A stretch of DNA of 64,000 nucleotides from Bacillus sp. (in: firmicutes) (GTDB taxonomy: Bacteria; Bacillota; Bacilli; Bacillales; Bacillaceae_J), in assembly GCA_012842745.1 (NCBI GenBank), contig DUSF01000054.1, forward strand, positions 62,001-126,000, read 5' to 3'. A program made the position numbers and the translations under genes. The notes under the pieces are model-generated. The model made no database searches, had not been told where the DNA came from, and saw nothing but the letters and a program-made list of their open reading frames with translations. Below are positions 63,183 through 64,000 of this stretch, in pieces (positions within the stretch are counted from its first letter, which is position 1; every line of letters begins with the position of its first letter).

Positions 63183-64000
63183 ATGTTCAACTTGAATGTT
63201 CGAAAAAAGTTATCATATACCTCAATAACAATTGACCAAATTAGTAATTATACGGAAGAACTTAGGGAGGTCCTTACCAATGCCATTAGTGGCAATTTGA
63301 CTAGCAGGGTGGAATTGGCAGTAGCACATCCATGCTACGATATCGGCTTATTGCTGAATCAATTGCTTGATGGATATGAGAAGAAATTCAGAGCCATTTC
63401 TTTAGACCTAACCAATATTGTTTCTGTCAGCATTGATGAAAACTCATTTATAAATAAAGTGAAAAAGGATTCTATAGAGTTAGGTGGAAACCTTGATTCT
63501 ATTGTTTCAGCATCAGAACAATTAGCAGCATCTGTTCAATCCGTCTCAAGTAACAATTCACATGCAGCGCAGAATATAAAAGAGGTAAAAAGTACAGCAG
63601 TGGAAGTGAAGAAAGCGCTTCTTGACTCTGTAGGAGAAATTCAAGAAATCCATAACGAATTCCAATCGCTTACATTACAAGTTGAATCATTAGATAAGCA
63701 AGTTAGTTCTATTGGTCGAATGACACAATTAATTTCTGACATTGCCGAACAAACGAATTTACTCGCTTTAAATGCTTCAATTGAAGCTGCCCGAGCAGGA
63801 GATTATGGGGGTGGCTTTGCTGTCGTGGCAAAAGAAGTTCGAAATCTTGCTGAATTAACGAAGCAAAGTGTTCATGATATTCGCGAAAATGCACTTAGTG
63901 TTCAAGATGAAGCTTTGAAAACATCTGAGAAAATTAAAGTAACATCAGATAAAGTGAAAGAAAGCAGTACGTCCATTAAATCATGCTATACGGATATGGA
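63183..64000 (+). CDS. Soluble methyl-accepting chemotaxis-type signalling protein (partial)
   Basis: The visible 272 residues start [12 protein letters not shown], with AAAGGAG upstream of the ATG, and run past the window end. There is no membrane helix. A short N-terminal helical region (about 1-90) leads into a methyl-accepting signalling domain with the hairpin tip [20 protein letters not shown] followed by [14 protein letters not shown]. It should signal through CheA/CheW from the cytoplasm. Sensor input is unclear. I looked for a cyclic-di-GMP riboswitch in the 292-base leader and saw none. Confidence 0.85.
   Translation, partial: MFNLNVRKKLSYTSITIDQISNYTEELREVLTNAISGNLTSRVELAVAHPCYDIGLLLNQLLDGYEKKFRAISLDLTNIVSVSIDENSFINKVKKDSIELGGNLDSIVSASEQLAASVQSVSSNNSHAAQNIKEVKSTAVEVKKALLDSVGEIQEIHNEFQSLTLQVESLDKQVSSIGRMTQLISDIAEQTNLLALNASIEAARAGDYGGGFAVVAKEVRNLAELTKQSVHDIRENALSVQDEALKTSEKIKVTSDKVKESSTSIKSCYTDM

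Overview
The window comes from a low-GC, endospore-forming member of the Bacillaceae. The evidence is a spoVR gene, an alpha/beta-type SASP, YheC/YheD coat-associated genes, a YjcZ-type spore peptide and PrsA/ScoC. In addition, the order yheDC-yheBA-yhaX-hemZ-yhaR-yhaON-yhaL-prsA-yhaJ-yhaI-hpr-yhaH-trpP-serC-hit-ecsAB-hemEHY (about 33.8-62.9 kb) is essentially that of the Bacillus subtilis yhe-yha-hem region. I cannot name the species from the sequence.

Left part (1-9.5 kb), accessory and decaying. It begins with two secreted proteins carrying calcium-loop motifs. Next is spoVR, whose 3' third and terminator are duplicated around a small toxin-antitoxin-like gene pair. A FrnE/DsbA-type oxidoreductase follows, with an in-frame UGA exactly where the first active-site cysteine should be and a SECIS-like hairpin 28 nt downstream. 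A ruined xylose/xyloside locus comes next: an msmX-type ATPase missing its native start, xylA with an internal deletion and frameshift, and a C-terminal scrap of a GH43 beta-xylosidase. A manganese-type cation efflux gene closes this part.

Cobalamin locus (9.5-18 kb), the most interesting part. A cobalamin riboswitch with a readable terminator/antiterminator controls a 1308-residue S-layer-anchored protein. That protein is built from the same two modules as animal intrinsic factor and transcobalamin: alpha/alpha barrels and DUF4430-type beta domains. Downstream are a DUF4430 lipoprotein and a complete ECF transporter (T, fused A-A, S), with overlapping genes. I read this as a surface capture, membrane hand-off and import route for cobalamin or another corrinoid.

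Middle (18-33.6 kb). It holds a radical SAM/SPASM protein, a solitary tyrosine recombinase, a LysR regulator, malate synthase G, a GGDEF-EAL protein, a deleted rarD, an FbpB-like peptide, a TetR-HlyD-ABC permease operon, fumarase C and a SASP gene. The SASP leader contains a 60-nt tRNA-like cloverleaf. A zinc-ribbon protein and a CstR-like persulfide sensor follow.

Right part (33.6-64 kb), core genome. It has two consecutive YheD-YheC pairs, the conserved yhe/yha genes for spore, DNA-repair and RNA-turnover functions, and trpP with a clear TRAP-binding site. It also has serC, hit, a short spaced-repeat array that may be a CRISPR remnant, ecsAB followed by a site-2-protease-like gene, the hemEHY haem operon and the start of a soluble chemoreceptor-like protein.
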